From NCBI RefSeq assembly GCF_014651055.1, contig NZ_BMWD01000046.1:1-43858 (forward strand): DNA of 43,858 nt. The letters are read 5' to 3'. Source of the DNA: Streptomyces fructofermentans. Lineage in GTDB: Bacteria > Actinomycetota > Actinomycetes > Streptomycetales > Streptomycetaceae. Both the position numbers and the translations under genes were made by a program. Below are positions 43,650 to 43,858 of this stretch, one piece after another (position 1 is the stretch's first letter; each line of letters starts with the position of its first letter). A model generated the notes under the pieces. That model was not told where the DNA came from, ran no database searches, and saw only the letters and a list, made by a program, of their open reading frames with translations.

Positions 43650-43844
43650 TCAGTCCTCGCATTCCGTCGCCCGGGGCTTCAGCGACACGCCCTTCCCGTG
43701 CTGCGCCCAGGGCGGCGGACCCTCGTGCTTCCCGTGCTGCGCCCAGGGCGGCGGACCCTCGTGCTTCCCGTGCTGCGCCCAGGGCGGCGGACCCTTGTCG
43801 GCGTACAAGTGATCGTGCGCCACCTCGTACGGAGGAATGTGCAC
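43650..43844 (-). CDS. Small repeat peptide, three copies of GPPPWAQHGK
   Basis: A 64-residue product, possibly longer because the frame stays open to the window edge (the GTG used here may not be the true start). It reads a leader HIPPYEVAHDHLYADK, then GPPPWAQHGKHE, GPPPWAQHGKHE and GPPPWAQHGK, then a tail GVSLKPRATECED. The 36-base units keep the frame exactly. Third positions are G/C-rich on this strand, and a strong hairpin follows the stop, so it is probably a real gene. A leader plus repeated core layout is seen in multi-core ribosomal peptide precursors, but no modifying enzyme is within view. A repeat surface or binding peptide is equally possible. Confidence 0.6.
   Translation of the reverse strand: MHIPPYEVAHDHLYADKGPPPWAQHGKHEGPPPWAQHGKHEGPPPWAQHGKGVSLKPRATECED
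43693..43794. repeat. 36-bp tandem repeat, 2.8 copies
   Basis: The unit starts at 43693, 43729 and 43765. The first two copies are identical over 36 bases, and the third matches for 30. It encodes the 12-residue repeats on the minus strand. Identical copies point to recent expansion. Confidence 0.95.
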
Positions 43845-43858
43845 CGTTTCCGGTGCGG

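Noticed and set aside
43693..43794. Possible CRISPR array
   Set aside because: The 36-bp units are directly adjacent with no spacers and keep a coding frame, and no cas gene is present.
1..43858. tRNA or rRNA genes
   Set aside because: No cloverleaf or rRNA-like segment was recognised by eye on either strand; a dedicated search was not possible here.

Overview
The window is high-GC actinobacterial DNA, most likely Streptomyces. Third codon positions are strongly G/C, GTG starts are common, genes overlap at ATGA or GTGA, and the gene content is typical: a DUF2637 protein, a BTAD-LysM protein, an actinobacterial Tad locus and a secreted Tat-dependent levanase. It falls into a mobile/accessory half and a carbon-use half, followed by an insertion sequence and small orphan genes.

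1-12.2 kb: a tightly coupled + strand gene run resembling a Gram-positive conjugative type IV secretion system. In order it holds a TcpC/VirB8-like protein, a small two-helix membrane protein, a PrgI/TcpE-like membrane protein, a VirB4-like ATPase, a small two-helix protein with a Cys motif, a VirB6/TcpH-like polytopic protein that carries the same Cys motif, a transglycosylase-NlpC/P60 cell-wall hydrolase, a one-helix exported protein and a VirD4/TraG-like coupling ATPase. No relaxase, integrase, origin or att pair is visible.

12.6-25.4 kb: on the same strand, a lipoprotein and a PKD-like secreted protein lead into a complete-looking Tad/Flp pilus set: CpaB-like SAF protein, TadZ/CpaE-like, CpaF/TadA ATPase, TadB, TadC, an Flp-size pilin candidate, TadE, TadE and TadG-like. 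These are followed by a membrane-spanning LysM-BTAD protein and a DUF2637 protein. No prepilin peptidase is present. The continuous layout suggests that DNA transfer and a Tad adhesion pilus are encoded as one module. This is the most interesting system in the window.

25.4-26.6 kb: a boundary zone with a lower-GC orphan gene on the minus strand and a broken TetR regulator.

26.6-39.8 kb: a fructan-use locus. A PfkB-type fructokinase is divergent from a LacI regulator. Downstream of the regulator are an Opp/Dpp-type ABC importer (binding lipoprotein, two permeases, two ATPases), a cytoplasmic GH32 enzyme and a large Tat-exported GH32 enzyme with four extra beta-sandwich-like domains. The inferred pathway is extracellular fructan cleavage, oligosaccharide import, intracellular hydrolysis and phosphorylation of fructose. 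A palindrome just downstream of a good promoter ahead of the LacI gene is the best operator candidate.

39.8-43.9 kb: a strong terminator hairpin, then an intact ISL3-type element with perfect 27-bp terminal inverted repeats that sits between further inverted-repeat sequence, then small uncharacterised genes. At the right edge is a short minus-strand gene with a threefold 12-residue repeat.
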